From: Desulfobulbaceae bacterium
GTDB lineage: Bacteria; Desulfobacterota; Desulfobulbia; Desulfobulbales; Desulfocapsaceae
Direction: 5' to 3'
Length of the DNA: 45,028 nt
Assembly (NCBI GenBank): GCA_020049575.1
Contig: JAIFKM010000048.1
Span: 1 to 45,028 of the forward strand
How positions within the stretch are numbered: the first letter of the stretch is position 1; each line of letters begins with the position of its first letter. The notes below the pieces were generated by a model, which saw only the letters and a program-made list of their open reading frames with translations, was not told the origin of the DNA and did not search any database. The position numbers were made by a program, and so were the translations under genes. This document shows, one piece after another, positions 26,529-35,697 of the stretch.

Positions 26529-27224
26529 ATGCGAACGATACAACTCGCTCCTTCGATCCTGTCTGCAGATTTTACTCGACTAGGTGAAGAAATACAGAAT
26601 GTCGACCGGGCTGGGGCCGATGTCATTCATATCGATGTCATGGATGGTCATTTTGTCCCGAATATCACTATCGGGCCACTCCTTGTGAAGGCGGCACGCA
26701 CTGTTACAAGCAAGGAACTGGATGTGCATCTGATGATTTCAAACCCTGACTGTTATCTTGATGCTTTTGCTGAGGCCGGAGCTGATTGGATCACGGTCCA
26801 CGTTGAAACCTGCCATCATCTGCATCGGACGATTTCGCGAATAAAACAACTCGGTAAAAAGGCGGGAGTTGTTCTTAATCCTGCAACTTCGCTTGCAAAC
26901 CTCGATTATATTCTGGAAGATGTTGATCTTGTTATGCTGATGACGGTGAATCCCGGATTTGGCGGGCAGTCGTTCATTCCTTCGAGTCTGGAGAAAATCT
27001 GGCAACTCAATCAGCGCATTGAAACTCTGGGGCTCGATGTAGACATAGAGGTCGACGGGGGGGTCAGTAACAGTACTATTGCAGACGTGGCTGAAGCGGG
27101 AGCCAACATCTTTGTCGCGGGTTCGGCGGTATACGGCAGTGACGACTATGCCGCTACCTTGGCGGAACTCAGGTTATTGGCGGAAACGGCACAGGCACGC
27201 AAGGGGAAGTCAACACTTCGCTGA
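26529..27224 (+). CDS. rpe: Ribulose-phosphate 3-epimerase
   Basis: The 231-residue TIM-barrel protein begins LAPSILSADFTRLGEEI and continues VIHIDVMDGHFVPNITIGP, VHLMISNP, MLMTVNPGFGGQSFI and EVDGGVSNSTI, all Rpe signatures including metal-binding His and Asp residues. It interconverts ribulose-5-phosphate and xylulose-5-phosphate in the pentose-phosphate pathway. No Shine-Dalgarno sequence is obvious, and a TATAAT lies only 12 nt before the ATG. pgi follows by 12 nt, so the two sugar-phosphate genes are probably co-transcribed. Confidence 0.96.
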   Translation: MRTIQLAPSILSADFTRLGEEIQNVDRAGADVIHIDVMDGHFVPNITIGPLLVKAARTVTSKELDVHLMISNPDCYLDAFAEAGADWITVHVETCHHLHRTISRIKQLGKKAGVVLNPATSLANLDYILEDVDLVMLMTVNPGFGGQSFIPSSLEKIWQLNQRIETLGLDVDIEVDGGVSNSTIADVAEAGANIFVAGSAVYGSDDYAATLAELRLLAETAQARKGKSTLR

Positions 27225-27236
27225 GGAGGATGGGTT

Positions 27237-28847
27237 ATGACAGAAAAATGGCAAAACCTCATTGGTGCAAACGCTGGGAAGCGTCTGCGGCTTCTTGCGC
27301 GGCAACCCTATGATCTGACGCTGCCTGAGGCGCTGGTCGTGAAAAATCGACTTGAAAGATATATCTGTGATTGTGGCGGCATGAGACTCTTGTATGCCAC
27401 GCAACGAGTTACTGATGAGGTGCTCGATGCCTTGCAGGATCTTGCTGATGAGTGTGGTTTGGTTGCCCAGTTTCAAAAGATGCGGCGGGGAGCGATAATG
27501 AATCGTATCTCCGGTTACGAAAGTGAGAATCGTCAAGTGCTGCATACCGCCTGCCGTGATCTGTTTTCAGATCTGCCCGCTGAACCAGGGGCAACAGATC
27601 AGGCTCGCGGTGAATTGGCGAAGCTTAAGGTATTCCTCGAAGAAATAGATAGTGGCAAGATTACCACTGCAAAAGGTGAACAATTTACCAGCATGGTCCA
27701 CGTCGGTATTGGCGGTTCGGATCTGGGGCCGCGGTCGATTTATGAAGCTCTTCGGCCCTATGGCCAGTTTGGCAGAGAGGTATTCTTCGTATCCAATGTT
27801 GATCCGGACGATGCTTTTGCTGTTCTGGCAAAGGTGGACTTATCAAAAGTGCTTGTCAACATTGTATCAAAGAGCGGAACAACCCTTGAAACCCTGACAA
27901 ATGAAAAAATAGTTCGCGAAGCCCTGCAAAAAGCCGGGCTTGATCCTCGACGGCATTGTATCGCTGTGACTGGTGAGGGCAGTCCAATGGATAATCCTGA
28001 GGAGTATCTGCGGTCATTTTACATGTATGATTATATCGGTGGACGATACAGCGCCACATCGATGGTCGGTGCAGTCATGCTTGGCTTTTTTATGGGCTAT
28101 GACCAGGTGGTCGAGTTCCTGCGCGGAGCATCAGAAATAGATATGGTTGCGGAGGATTTGGATATGCGTCGGAATCTGCCTCTGCTTCTTGCAATGCTGG
28201 GAATCTGGAACCATAATTTTCTCGATTGCTCAACGCTTGCAATTCTGCCATACAGTCAGGCGCTTCACCGTTTCCCGGCTCATCTCCAACAGTGTGACAT
28301 GGAGAGTAATGGCAAGTCAATTGATCGGGACGGCAACTTGGTCTCCTGTAAAACAGGACCGGTGATCTGGGGTGAGCCAGGCACTAACGGTCAGCACGCT
28401 TTCTATCAACTCCTTCATCAGGGGACTGAAGTTGTACCCGTTGAATTCATAGGCTGCAGGAAGAGCCAGAAAGGTATGGATGTTGAAGTTGCGGGAAGCA
28501 CCTCGCAGCAGAAACTGAATGCAAATCTATTTGCGCAGTGCATGGCTCTTGCGGTGGGACAGAAAAATAGCAATCCGAATAAGCAATTTCAAGGAAATCG
28601 ACCTTCGAGTTTACTGCTTCTTGACCAATTGACGCCGAAAACAATGGGCGCTTTGCTCGCGCTGTATGAGGCGAAAATTGTATTTCAGGGATTTGTCTGG
28701 AATATAAACTCGTTTGACCAGGAAGGCGTGCAGTTGGGCAAGGTGCTTGCCGGCCGTTTTCTTGATTACTTGTCTGGTAAAACGAGAGAGGACAGCAGCG
28801 CCGAGGCACGATTCCTCAAAGTTGCTTTGAAAACCACTGATCAATAG
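27237..28847 (+). CDS. pgi: Glucose-6-phosphate isomerase
   Basis: The 536-residue enzyme contains HVGIGGSDLGPRSIYEAL, VNIVSKSGTTLETLTN (sugar-phosphate-binding SIS motif), GGRYSATSMVG, MESNGKSIDRDG, and the second-signature-like GEPGTNGQHAFYQLLHQGT. It interconverts glucose-6-phosphate and fructose-6-phosphate. GGAGG lies 8 nt before the ATG. Transcription appears to stop at a hairpin 26 nt after the stop codon. Confidence 0.96.
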   Translation: MTEKWQNLIGANAGKRLRLLARQPYDLTLPEALVVKNRLERYICDCGGMRLLYATQRVTDEVLDALQDLADECGLVAQFQKMRRGAIMNRISGYESENRQVLHTACRDLFSDLPAEPGATDQARGELAKLKVFLEEIDSGKITTAKGEQFTSMVHVGIGGSDLGPRSIYEALRPYGQFGREVFFVSNVDPDDAFAVLAKVDLSKVLVNIVSKSGTTLETLTNEKIVREALQKAGLDPRRHCIAVTGEGSPMDNPEEYLRSFYMYDYIGGRYSATSMVGAVMLGFFMGYDQVVEFLRGASEIDMVAEDLDMRRNLPLLLAMLGIWNHNFLDCSTLAILPYSQALHRFPAHLQQCDMESNGKSIDRDGNLVSCKTGPVIWGEPGTNGQHAFYQLLHQGTEVVPVEFIGCRKSQKGMDVEVAGSTSQQKLNANLFAQCMALAVGQKNSNPNKQFQGNRPSSLLLLDQLTPKTMGALLALYEAKIVFQGFVWNINSFDQEGVQLGKVLAGRFLDYLSGKTREDSSAEARFLKVALKTTDQ

Positions 28848-28855
28848 AATCCAGA

Positions 28856-28871
28856 GCTGAATGAGTGTTCA
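28856..28871 (+). promoter_or_regulatory. Operator-like repeat, copy 1
   Basis: GCTGAATGAGTGTTCA, with AATGA and TCATT as arms of an inverted repeat at 28860-28873. A near-identical copy lies 81 nt downstream. The pattern resembles TetR-family operators such as TGAATGA-N4-TCATTCA. Confidence 0.4.
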
Positions 28872-28873
28872 TT

Positions 28874-28901
28874 GCGGGCCTGATATCAGAGCCGCTTTTT
28901 T
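28874..28901 (+). terminator. Rho-independent terminator after pgi
   Basis: GCGG (28874-28877) pairs with CCGC (28892-28895), enclosing the inner palindrome CTGATATCAG, and six T residues follow (28896-28901). It separates pgi from dsrA. Confidence 0.7.
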
Positions 28902-28902
28902 G

Positions 28903-28931
28903 TTGACAAAAGGGATGCACAACGATATTCT
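28903..28931 (+). promoter_or_regulatory. dsrA promoter
   Basis: A perfect TTGACA at 28903-28908 and TATTCT at 28926-28931 are separated by 17 nt. Transcription would start near 28938, leaving a leader of about 185 nt before dsrA. The second operator-like repeat overlaps this start point. Confidence 0.6.
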
Positions 28932-28936
28932 CCTCC

Positions 28937-28952
28937 GCTGAATGAATGTTCA
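28937..28952 (+). promoter_or_regulatory. Operator-like repeat, copy 2, at the dsrA transcription start
   Basis: GCTGAATGAATGTTCA differs from copy 1 at one of 16 positions. It begins 5 nt after the -10 box, where a bound repressor would block RNA polymerase. Confidence 0.45.
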
Positions 28953-29122
28953 AAAGTTGTGTTTTTCCAGCCCTCCCCGAGGTAGCATGTGATTGTGGGA
29001 TGGGAGAAAGGTTTGTCCCCAGGGACTTTGCAAAGCCAATTTTTTGGAAAACAAGAACTGCTGATAAGTTTATTGTTTTTGGTTAAGGTTGCAGTTTAAA
29101 CAGAAATTCAAAGGAGGAATTC

Positions 29123-30403
29123 ATGGCAAAGCATGAGACGCCCTTGTTGGACCAACTGGAGAGTGGCCCTTGGCCAAGCTTCGTTACAGACCTCAAGCGG
29201 CAGGCCGAGACTAAACCAGAGTGTTGGGATATTCTTGGTCAGCTTGAGCTGTCTTACGAAGAGAGGATCACCCACTGGAAGCATGGTGGCATCGTAGGTG
29301 TTTTCGGATACGGCGGTGGTATCGTTGGACGATATTCAGATCTTCCGAAAAGGTTTCCTGGTGTAGAGCACTTCCACACCATACGCGTAGCGCAGCCGGC
29401 ATCGAAATACTACTCGACCAAAAATCTACGTCAACTTATGGATCTTTGGGAGAAATACGGTTCAGGTATGACCAATTTTCATGGGTCCACAGGGGATATT
29501 ATCCTTCTTGGCACCCGTACCGAGAATCTCGAACCTTTCTTCTGGGATCTGACCCATGACATGGGCCAGGATCTTGGCGGTTCTGGTTCTAACCTTCGTA
29601 CTCCTGCAAACTGTATCGGTCAGTCACGTTGTGAATGGGCCTGCTATGATACAGAAGCAGTCTGTCATGCTATGACGCTGAAATATCAGGATGAGATTCA
29701 TCGTCCTGCCTTCCCGTACAAGTTCAAATTCAAATTCTCTGGCTGTCCGAATGACTGCGTTGCTGCTATTGCTCGTTCTGATATTGCCGTTATCGGTACC
29801 TGGAAAGATCAGATCCGCATCGACCAGGCTGCCGTTAAAGAGTATATTGCCGGAAATTACCCATCTAATGGTGGTGCACATAGCGGCAGGGATTGGGGTA
29901 AGTTTGATATTGAGAAGGAAGTTGTCGCTCTTTGCCCGACCCAGTGTATGTGGATGGAAGGTGGAGAACTCAAGATTGATGATACAGAATGTACCCGTTG
30001 CATGCACTGTATCAATGTAATGCCTCGGGCTCTGCGTCCAGGTGCAGATACTGGTGCGACTATTTGTGTTGGTGCAAAGGCCCCGATTCTTGATGGTGCC
30101 CAGTTTGCAACCCTCATCATACCGTTCATGAAGATGTCAGCCGACAATGAGTTTGAAGAGTTGGTAGAATTCATTGAGAAAATCTGGGATTGGTGGATGG
30201 AAATTGGTAAGAACCGTGAGCGTGTTGGTGAGACCATGCAGCGACTTGGTTTGCCGGCTTTCCTGAAGGTTATGGAAGTTGAGCCTATCCCGCAGCATGT
30301 GAAAGAGCCTCGTTCAAACCCGTATGTATTCTGGTCAGATGAAGAGGTTCCTGGTGGCTTTGAACGTGATGTTGTTGAATTTCGGGCTCGTCACGCTGCC
30401 TGA
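29123..30403 (+). CDS. dsrA: Dissimilatory sulfite reductase alpha subunit
   Basis: The 426-residue protein matches DsrA in length and motifs: [60 protein letters not shown] (siroheme-[4Fe-4S] cysteines), and a ferredoxin-like part [15 protein letters not shown]. With DsrB it forms the alpha2beta2 cytoplasmic enzyme that reduces sulfite toward sulfide with DsrC. The Shine-Dalgarno is a perfect AAGGAGG, as expected for a very abundant protein. It is separated from pgi by a terminator and has its own promoter. The form appears to be the reductive bacterial type, judged by its linkage to dsrD. Confidence 0.98.
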   Translation: MAKHETPLLDQLESGPWPSFVTDLKRQAETKPECWDILGQLELSYEERITHWKHGGIVGVFGYGGGIVGRYSDLPKRFPGVEHFHTIRVAQPASKYYSTKNLRQLMDLWEKYGSGMTNFHGSTGDIILLGTRTENLEPFFWDLTHDMGQDLGGSGSNLRTPANCIGQSRCEWACYDTEAVCHAMTLKYQDEIHRPAFPYKFKFKFSGCPNDCVAAIARSDIAVIGTWKDQIRIDQAAVKEYIAGNYPSNGGAHSGRDWGKFDIEKEVVALCPTQCMWMEGGELKIDDTECTRCMHCINVMPRALRPGADTGATICVGAKAPILDGAQFATLIIPFMKMSADNEFEELVEFIEKIWDWWMEIGKNRERVGETMQRLGLPAFLKVMEVEPIPQHVKEPRSNPYVFWSDEEVPGGFERDVVEFRARHAA

Positions 30404-30450
30404 TACAGTTTGATCCGATACTTCCTCTATACAAAATAAGGAGATTTACC

Positions 30451-31578
30451 ATGGGTTATAATCCCGACAAACCAATGGATGGCCGGATCTCGGATCTGGG
30501 CCCACCCCACTATGAGCAATTCTTTCCAGCTGTAATAAAAGAGAACAAAGGCAAATGGTTGTGGCACGAGATTCTCCAACCGGGCGTCCTGATGCACAAA
30601 TCCGAGACAGGCGCAGAAGTCTACACAGTACGTGTTGGTGGCGCTCGATTGGTATCAGTGGAATTTATTCGTGAAGTCTGCGACATCGCTGATAAACATT
30701 GTGATGGTTTCCTGCGCTTCACCACCAGGAACAATATTGAGTTCATGGTCGATTCAAAGGCAAAGGTACAGCCTCTGCTGGATGAACTTGCCAGTCGTGG
30801 TAACAAATTCCCGGTTGGTGGTACCGGCGCTGGTGTAACAAATATTGTTCACACTCAGGGCTGGGTACATTGCCATACACCTGCAACAGATGCTTCCGGT
30901 GTTGTAAAGGCAGTCATGGACGAGTTGTTTGATTATTTCACCTCGATGACTCTGCCAGCACAGTGCCGTATCGCGTTGGCCTGCTGTTTGAACATGTGTG
31001 GTGCGGTTCATGCTTCAGATATTGCTATTCTCGGTGTTCACCGTAAGCCGCCGATGATTGATCATCTGCGTATTACCGGTGTCTGCGAATTGCCTCTGGC
31101 AATCGCTTCTTGTCCTTTGGGAGCTGTCAAGCCGGCAAAAGCTGTGGTAGATGGAAAAGAGATCAAGTCTGTACAAGTCAACGTTGAGCGCTGTATGTTC
31201 TGCGGTAACTGCTACACTATGTGTCCCGCCATGCCTCTTGCTGATCCAGAGGGTGACGGTATTGCTATTCTAGTTGGTGGAAAGGTTTCTAACCGTATAT
31301 CCATGCCGAAATTCTCCAAGCTTGTAATCCCGTTCCTGCCGAATACTACTCCTCGTTGGCCTGAGACTGTGGCTGCCGTGAAGAAAATCGTCGAAGCGTA
31401 TTCCAAAGATGCTCATAAGTATGAGAGAGTTGGTGAATGGGCTGAGCGAATCGGTTGGGAGAAATTCTTCGAGAAATGTGATATACCTTTCACCATGAAG
31501 AGCATAGACGATTACCGATTAGCTTATGATACGTGGCGTACAAGTACGCAGTTTAAGTACACCAGTCATATCAAGTAG
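30451..31578 (+). CDS. dsrB: Dissimilatory sulfite reductase beta subunit
   Basis: The 375-residue protein contains the siroheme-binding cysteines in [19 protein letters not shown] and [18 protein letters not shown] [4Fe-4S] ferredoxin-like motif [15 protein letters not shown] lies in the C-terminal half. It carries the catalytic siroheme site of DsrAB. It begins 47 nt after dsrA with AAGGAG upstream, in the expected dsrA-dsrB order. A long hairpin follows the stop codon. Confidence 0.98.
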   Translation: MGYNPDKPMDGRISDLGPPHYEQFFPAVIKENKGKWLWHEILQPGVLMHKSETGAEVYTVRVGGARLVSVEFIREVCDIADKHCDGFLRFTTRNNIEFMVDSKAKVQPLLDELASRGNKFPVGGTGAGVTNIVHTQGWVHCHTPATDASGVVKAVMDELFDYFTSMTLPAQCRIALACCLNMCGAVHASDIAILGVHRKPPMIDHLRITGVCELPLAIASCPLGAVKPAKAVVDGKEIKSVQVNVERCMFCGNCYTMCPAMPLADPEGDGIAILVGGKVSNRISMPKFSKLVIPFLPNTTPRWPETVAAVKKIVEAYSKDAHKYERVGEWAERIGWEKFFEKCDIPFTMKSIDDYRLAYDTWRTSTQFKYTSHIK

Positions 31579-31593
31579 TCAGCGTTTCCTTTC

Positions 31594-31624
31594 GGTCAGG
31601 CCGGATTCGATATCCGGTCTGACC
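31594..31624 (+). repeat. Stable hairpin between dsrB and dsrD
   Basis: GGTCAGGCCGGAT (31594-31606) pairs with ATCCGGTCTGACC (31612-31624), a 13-pair stem with one G-U pair and a 5-nt loop. The nearest T run starts 7 nt later, so it is not a typical terminator. It could stabilise the dsrAB mRNA or reduce read-through into dsrD. Confidence 0.7.
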
Positions 31625-31662
31625 ATGGTGCTTTTTCGAGTACCCAAAACCAGGAGTTTAAT

Positions 31663-31905
31663 ATGGCCCTCAGCAAAGACGAACTTAAAGCTGCTATTTT
31701 GGAGAAAGCCGAAAAATCTCCAAAACCTCAGTTGTATATCAAAGATTTCTATGCATGTGATCCTGAGACTAAACCGCGTGATATAAAGAACGTGGCAAAC
31801 GATCTGGTTAAAGAAGGGAAGATGATGTTTTGGTCTTCCGGTTCAACTACCATGTATGCGTTGAAACACCGCATTAAAAACGAAGAAGGTTCAGAAGGTA
31901 TCTGA
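31663..31905 (+). CDS. dsrD: DsrD, activator of dissimilatory sulfite reductase
   Basis: The 80-residue protein opens MALSKDELKAAILEKAEKS and ends with DLVKEGKMMFWSSGSTTMYA, a winged-helix-like fold typical of DsrD. It occurs next to dsrAB in reductive-type sulfate reducers and has been reported to stimulate DsrAB activity. The CAGGAG ribosome-binding site is good. It is 84 nt after dsrB, beyond the intercistronic hairpin, and is followed by a strong terminator. Confidence 0.95.
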   Translation: MALSKDELKAAILEKAEKSPKPQLYIKDFYACDPETKPRDIKNVANDLVKEGKMMFWSSGSTTMYALKHRIKNEEGSEGI

Positions 31906-31936
31906 GACCCTCTCTTTTTTTATTACTGGCTGCTTT

Positions 31937-31986
31937 AAAAAGGTGCAGAGACATTCTCATGTCTTCGCACCTTTTTTGTTTTTTAC
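31937..31986 (+). terminator. Rho-independent terminator after dsrD
   Basis: AAAAAGGTGC pairs with GCACCTTTTT at the base and GACAT with ATGTC nearer a TCTC loop; a T-rich tract runs to 31986. This closes the dsrABD transcript. The birA ATG is only 14 nt beyond the T run. Confidence 0.85.
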
Positions 31987-31999
31987 CTAAGGTCATTTC

Positions 32000-32761
32000 A
32001 TGTATCCAATTTTTTCATTTGAAACTGTAGATTCGACAAATAGAATAGGTTGGGAACTTGCACTGCAAGGAGTTGCGCATGGATCTGCTGTAAAGGCTGA
32101 TAGACAGACAAGCGGACGTGGACGGCTTGATAGGTCCTGGCATTCGCCAGCCCAGAAGGGATTGTACTGCTCTATTGTAATTCGTCCTCAAGTTTTAGCG
32201 AGAGAATACCCCAAAATTACCTTAGTTGCAGGTCTTTCGGTGGCTACGGCTCTGGATAAAATTTGTGGGTGTAAGATCTCATTAAAATGGCCTAATGATA
32301 TCTTTTTAGGTGGAAGAAAGCTTGGTGGAATACTGACGGAAGCTTTCCCAATAGCAAATGATAAAGGGGCTGCTTTTGCTGTGGTTGGTATTGGCGTAAA
32401 TATAAATTCTAGAAAGGAAGATTTCCCCCTTGAGTTAGTTGATAGGGTGACTTCAGTCTTTCTCGAAATCGGTAGGGAACACAATATCCACGATGTTTTC
32501 AAAGAGATTAGAAAGGTCTTCCTGGGCGATATCTCTAGATTTGAACATGGCCAATTTCCAGAAATTTTGGCCGAATGGCAGAGAAGAGATATGCTTAATG
32601 GAAAAATGGTCACTTGGATGAAACAGAGTGGAGAGGTAATATGCGGGAGATGTTTGGGACCTGACTCTGATGGTCTTCTTTCGATAATGGATGATTTAGG
32701 CAACTATCAGATGGTCATTTCCGGAGATGTTCTTCTCCACGTTGAGGAAACTGGATTTTAA
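32000..32761 (+). CDS. birA: Biotin-[acetyl-CoA-carboxylase] ligase, catalytic domain only
   Basis: The 253-residue protein has TVDSTNRIGWELA, the biotin-AMP loop SGRGRLDRSWHSP, GLYCSIVIRP, LKWPNDIFLGGRKLGGILTE and VGIGVNI. It joins biotin to a conserved lysine of carboxyltransferase carrier domains. There is no N-terminal winged helix, so this is a monofunctional (class I) enzyme that cannot act as the biotin repressor. TAAGG precedes the ATG. It sits immediately after the dsrD terminator with no visible promoter of its own. Confidence 0.95.
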   Translation: MYPIFSFETVDSTNRIGWELALQGVAHGSAVKADRQTSGRGRLDRSWHSPAQKGLYCSIVIRPQVLAREYPKITLVAGLSVATALDKICGCKISLKWPNDIFLGGRKLGGILTEAFPIANDKGAAFAVVGIGVNINSRKEDFPLELVDRVTSVFLEIGREHNIHDVFKEIRKVFLGDISRFEHGQFPEILAEWQRRDMLNGKMVTWMKQSGEVICGRCLGPDSDGLLSIMDDLGNYQMVISGDVLLHVEETGF

Positions 32762-32779
32762 CGTAAGCTCAGGAGTTAT

Positions 32780-34004
32780 TTAGTAGCGATAATATTCAGG
32801 TTTATAGGGCCCATTGATTGGTACTCCTATATAATCAGCTTGTTCCTGGTTAAGTTGAGTAAGTACTGCACCAATTTTGCTGAGATGAAGTCTTGCCACC
32901 ATTTCGTCAAGTTCTTTCGGCAGAAAATACACCTTCCGCTCATATTTTTCTGAGTTCTGCCAAAGTTCTATCTGGGCCAGGACCTGGTTGGAGAATGAAT
33001 TACTCATAACAAAACTTGGATGACCTGTGGCGCAACCGAGATTGACGAGTCGTCCTTCGGCGAGGATTATGATTTTTTTGCCGTCTGGGAAAATGATGTG
33101 ATCAACTTGTGGTTTTATGTTTTCCCACGGTAAATCACGAATGCCAGCAATATCAATCTCCGAGTCAAAGTGTCCAATATTGCAAACTATAGATTCATTA
33201 GGCATTTTTTCCATATGTGCCCTGGTGATGACTCTCAGATTGCCAGTGCACGTTACAAAAATATTACCATAAACGGCTGCCTCGTCCATCGTCACGACTT
33301 TGTAGCCTTCCATTGCCGCTTGAAGTGCGCAGATTGGATCGATCTCGGTGACAAATACCGAGGCGCCCATACCGCGCAGGGCTTGGGCACAGCCCTTGCC
33401 TACATCCCCATAACCAACTACAACCGCTGTCGAACTTTGATTTAGTCACTGAATCATTAACATTGATAGCCGGGCATTTTAGTCGCCCATCTTTTGCCAT
33501 TTCATTGAGACGATGGACACCAGTGGTTGTTTCTTCACTGATTCCACGGATGTTTTTGAGTTCTGTGGTGTATTTCTCATGCATGACAAGAGTGAGGTCA
33601 CCCCCATCGTCGAGAATCATATTTGGCCGCCAGTTGTCTGGGCCGAAAATTGTCTGGTCAATACACCACCAGAAATCTTCCTCATTCTCACCTTTCCAGG
33701 CAAATGTTGGGATGCCGGCTGCAGCCATCGCGGCGGCCGCGTGATCCTGTGTCGAAAAAATATTACAGCTAGACCAACGGATTTCTGCGCCGAGCGCTGT
33801 GAGTGTTTCCATGAGTACAGCAGTCTGGATAGTCATATGCAGACAACCACCTATTCGTGCTCCTTTCAATGGTTGTTTGTCTGCATATTCCTTACGCAGT
33901 GCCATAAGACCAGGCATCTCTGTTTCGGCAATTTGGATCTCTTTTCGTCCCCAACTTGCAAGGGAGATATCAGCGACTTTAAAATCATCATGTTGAGTAG
34001 TCAT
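32780..34004 (-). pseudogene. ahcY: S-adenosylhomocysteinase with an internal deletion and frameshift
   Basis: Two adjoining minus-strand frames together give AhcY. The first (from the ATG at 34004) has [32 protein letters not shown] and [12 protein letters not shown], ending at Asp192 (33431-33429). The second resumes in another frame at 33427 with [18 protein letters not shown] (NAD-binding) and runs to the family C-terminus KPEYYRY. The stretch normally between them, about 25 residues beginning NLYGCRE, is missing. One base remains at 33428, so about 74 nt are deleted and the frame is lost. No other damage is visible, so the event is recent or an assembly error. The gene lies 56 nt downstream of metK on the same strand. 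Confidence 0.85.
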
Positions 34005-34060
34005 GTTGTACCTGAGTATTTAAAATTTAGATTTTTGTTGTAAGGAATTACGGGATATTC

Positions 34061-35224
34061 TTAGAGTTTTGCTGTATCCCGGAGAATGTCTGCTTTATCA
34101 GTTCGTTCCCATGTAAAATTCTGCTCTTCTCTGCCAAAGTGGCCATAAGCCGCAGTAGCTCTATAAATGGGCCGTAAAAGATCGAGTTGCTGGACAATGG
34201 CTTTAGGCCGAAGGTCAAATATTTCAAGAATAAGATCACGGATTGAATCATCGGAAATTTTACCTGTGCCGAAGCTGTTGACATTTACCGATACAGGAGT
34301 GGAGATGCCGATGGCATATGCTACCTGGACTTCAATTTCTGTCGCGATGCCTGCGGCTACAATATTCTTGGCAACATAGCGACCCATATAGGATGAAGAA
34401 CGGTCTACCTTGGAAGGATCTTTGCCAGAAAAAGCGCCTCCTCCATGGGAACCCTTGCCACCATAGGTGTCGACGATAATCTTACGGCCAGTAACTCCAC
34501 AGTCTCCAACGGGACCGCCGATGACAAAACGGCCGGTTGGATTAATGAAATATTTTGTTTTTGAATCAAGCATTGCTAATGGAAGAATAGGCTTGATGAT
34601 TTCTTCCATGACCCCTTCTTTGAGGTTCTGGTAGGTTACGCTTTCATCATGTTGAGTGGATAGAACAACTGCTTCTATTCTCAGTGGTTGGCCGTCTACA
34701 TATTCTATGGTGACTTGACTTTTTGCGTCTGGACGTAACCATGGAAGGATTCCTGATTTACGCACTTCCGCCTGTCTTTTCATGAGTCGATGAGCAAATG
34801 TGATGGGCATGGGCATAAGAACTTCGGTTTCATTACAGGCATATCCGAACATGAGCCCTTGGTCGCCTGCGCCTTGGTCAAGATCAAGCCCTTTTCCCTC
34901 ATCAACTCCCTGGGCGATATCTGCCGATTGTTTATCGATTGAAGTGAGAACTGCACAAGACTGCCAGTCAAAACCCATGTCGGAAGAATTGTAACCGATT
35001 TCCCGGATAGTCTGGCGGACGACATCTGGCATATCCACCCAGGCTGATGTAGTAATTTCTCCCGCAATTATCGCCATGCCGGTAGTAACCATGGTTTCAC
35101 AGGCTACACGTGCAGCAGAGTCCTGAGTGAGTATGGAGTCCAGTATGGCATCAGAGATCTGGTCCGCAACTTTGTCTGGATGTCCCTCTGAAACTGATTC
35201 TGAAGTAAAAATATAATTAGACAT
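34061..35224 (-). CDS. metK: S-adenosylmethionine synthetase
   Basis: The 387-residue enzyme contains [56 protein letters not shown] and [18 protein letters not shown], all hallmark motifs. It makes S-adenosylmethionine from methionine and ATP. GGAG precedes the ATG. ahcY follows on the same strand, the usual methyl-cycle pairing. I saw no SAM or SAH riboswitch in the leader. Confidence 0.98.
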   Translation of the reverse strand: MSNYIFTSESVSEGHPDKVADQISDAILDSILTQDSAARVACETMVTTGMAIIAGEITTSAWVDMPDVVRQTIREIGYNSSDMGFDWQSCAVLTSIDKQSADIAQGVDEGKGLDLDQGAGDQGLMFGYACNETEVLMPMPITFAHRLMKRQAEVRKSGILPWLRPDAKSQVTIEYVDGQPLRIEAVVLSTQHDESVTYQNLKEGVMEEIIKPILPLAMLDSKTKYFINPTGRFVIGGPVGDCGVTGRKIIVDTYGGKGSHGGGAFSGKDPSKVDRSSSYMGRYVAKNIVAAGIATEIEVQVAYAIGISTPVSVNVNSFGTGKISDDSIRDLILEIFDLRPKAIVQQLDLLRPIYRATAAYGHFGREEQNFTWERTDKADILRDTAKL

Positions 35225-35697
35225 GTGAAATCTCCAAATTGAGTTGATAAGGTGAGTTTTGGCGATACAATGAAAAACTTCTGCCTTTATAAACCCTTGT
35301 GCGAAGTTGTGGTGTACACGAGATAGAACAATAGAATGTTCTCACACCAAGGAATATATTTCAGCTAGCAAAAAATCAGAACTTCGTATTTTATATCAAA
35401 ATCATGACAAAAGCTTGACAAAAATTTGAAACAGCTTTCTCGGTGAACACGATTGTTCAAAAATGATTGTGCTTCAAATCTGGCAAGGTGCAATGGTTTT
35501 GTTGTTTCGGAATAGAAACTCAATGAAAAAGATACATGGACCTTGACTTGAACTATTACAGGAAGTGGTTACAATGGTTCCGCTTGCTCGATAGCATCGG
35601 GAAGTATTTACATTGTATCATTTGCTGTCACTGAAGGAAGATATGAGCAGGAACGAAGAAAAATTAAAGGAGACTCTCTGGTTAGAGATTGAAATGA
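35225..35697 (+). other. Divergent intergenic region between metK and kdsD
   Basis: About 470 nt, AT-rich, with no gene of normal length. It holds the likely kdsD promoter (35548-35575), a 21-codon micro-ORF overlapping the kdsD start (35643-35708), and a lone TTGACA at 35415-35420 without a convincing -10. A recognisable metK promoter or riboswitch was not found on the minus strand. Confidence 0.5.
35548..35575 (+). promoter_or_regulatory. Probable kdsD promoter
   Basis: TTGAAC (35548-35553) and TACAAT (35570-35575), 16 nt apart, resemble a sigma-70 promoter with a start near 35582, about 115 nt before the isomerase gene. Confidence 0.45.

Noticed and set aside
28902-29122. Small RNA or riboswitch in the long dsrA leader
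   Set aside because: The leader of about 185 nt has only weak local pairing and no known riboswitch signature; kept only as a long leader.
35225-35500. Possible SAM or SAH riboswitch upstream of metK
   Set aside because: I looked for conserved SAM-I, SAM-II and SAH core sequences on the minus strand and saw none; a covariance-model search would settle it.
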